Assembly (NCBI RefSeq): GCF_036898095.1 | Contig: NC_090766.1 | Span: 32,850,853 to 32,914,852 of the forward strand | DNA: 64,000 bases | Direction of reading: 5' to 3' | From: Palaemon carinicauda | Lineage: Eukaryota; Arthropoda; Malacostraca; Decapoda; Palaemonidae | Shown: positions 63,761-64,000 of the stretch, piece by piece | How positions within the stretch are numbered: the first letter of the stretch is position 1 | Layout: every line of letters starts with the position of its first letter | Position numbers and translations under genes: made by a program | The notes under the pieces: model-generated | What the model was told of the DNA's origin: nothing | What the model saw: only the letters and a program-made list of their open reading frames with translations | Databases searched by the model: none

Positions 63761-64000
63761 AAGACAAAGGAACAAAGGATAAGCAGCATATTTCGTCTGT
63801 CAACTTACGTTCACTTTATCTTATACACTCCCAATTATTTAGGAATATAAAGACAAAGGGACAAATGATAAGCAACATATTTCGTCTTTCAACTTACGTT
63901 CACTTTATATTATACATTCCTAATTATTTAGGAATATAAAGACAAAGGGACAAAGGATAAGCAGCATATTTCGTCGGACAACTTACGTTCACTTTATCTT

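Larger units (their letters stand above)
52195..64000 (+). repeat. Satellite B: 89-bp AT-rich tandem repeat array, about 130 monomers
   Basis: A head-to-tail unit reading ATTCCTAATTATTTAGGAAT, ATAAAGACAAAGGGACAAAG, GATAAGCAGCATATTTCGTC, TGACAACTTACGTTCACTTT, ATCTTATAC. Spacing of CCTAATTATT at 58,981 and 59,070 is 89 bp. Every orientation is the same. Each unit has the inverted repeat ATTCCTAA/TTAGGAAT and the direct repeat GACAAAGG-GACAAAGG. The first units (52,195-52,330) are diverged, as at an array edge (GGGATAAAGAACAAATGGAC, GATTAGCAGCATATTTCGTT). The array has no other sequence inserted and continues past the window end. It shares no detectable similarity with satellite A. Confidence 0.96.

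Noticed and set aside
52195..64000. TTAGG motifs suggesting arthropod telomeric repeat
   Set aside because: TTAGG occurs once per 89-bp unit as part of the inverted repeat arm and never in tandem.

Overview
This window is eukaryotic, essentially gene-free satellite DNA. Two unrelated tandem arrays face each other across a spacer of about 4.7 kb made of decayed short retroelements, microsatellites and minisatellites. No protein-coding gene, rRNA or intact tRNA gene can be supported. From memory, two of the spacer repeats resemble short interspersed elements that are very common in decapod crustaceans: a tRNA-like SINE whose 3' end contains GAGCGGCCTTTAAACCTTTA, and a short element containing GGCTATTTTCCCTGTTGG followed by GGGTTGTAGCTT and an AATAA-type tail. 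A shrimp-, prawn- or crayfish-like genome is therefore the best guess. That is recall, not a database result.

Layout. (1) Positions 1 to about 47,450 hold satellite A: roughly 600 head-to-tail copies of a 79-bp unit, all in one orientation, with about 46% GC in the consensus. The array is a mosaic. A recognisable multi-monomer block recurs five times (about 1, 8,182, 12,290, 20,770 and 25,720). Shorter higher-order repeats sit towards the right end: a 236-bp trimer near 35.7-36.7 kb, 158-bp dimers near 40.1-41.6 and 43.6-45.2 kb, and a 316-bp tetramer duplication near 42.4-43.0 kb. The right edge decays into shortened and diverged monomers. (2) Positions 47,450-52,190 form the spacer. It holds four tRNA-type SINE copies of different age, a threefold 184-bp tandem amplification of one SINE 3' end, two long AT dinucleotide runs, a 44-bp minisatellite of seven units, and a further short repeat family. 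(3) Positions 52,195-64,000 hold satellite B: roughly 130 copies of an AT-rich 89-bp unit, each carrying a 20-bp inverted repeat and a doubled GACAAAGG motif. It has nested higher-order periods of 178, about 446, about 646 and about 3,600 bp. The array runs off the window end.

The open reading frames seen in satellite A are by-products of monomers that are 78 rather than 79 bp long. Such monomers leave a 26-residue peptide repeat open for a few units only. Many of the 76-78-bp monomers differ from a cleaner copy by one base in a homopolymer run, so part of this variation may be sequencing or polishing error. The main biological interest is in the satellite architecture: nested higher-order repeats, the palindrome of satellite B, and a retroelement-rich junction between two satellites that could be pericentromeric or another heterochromatic block. 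I see no evidence for a novel protein-based system.
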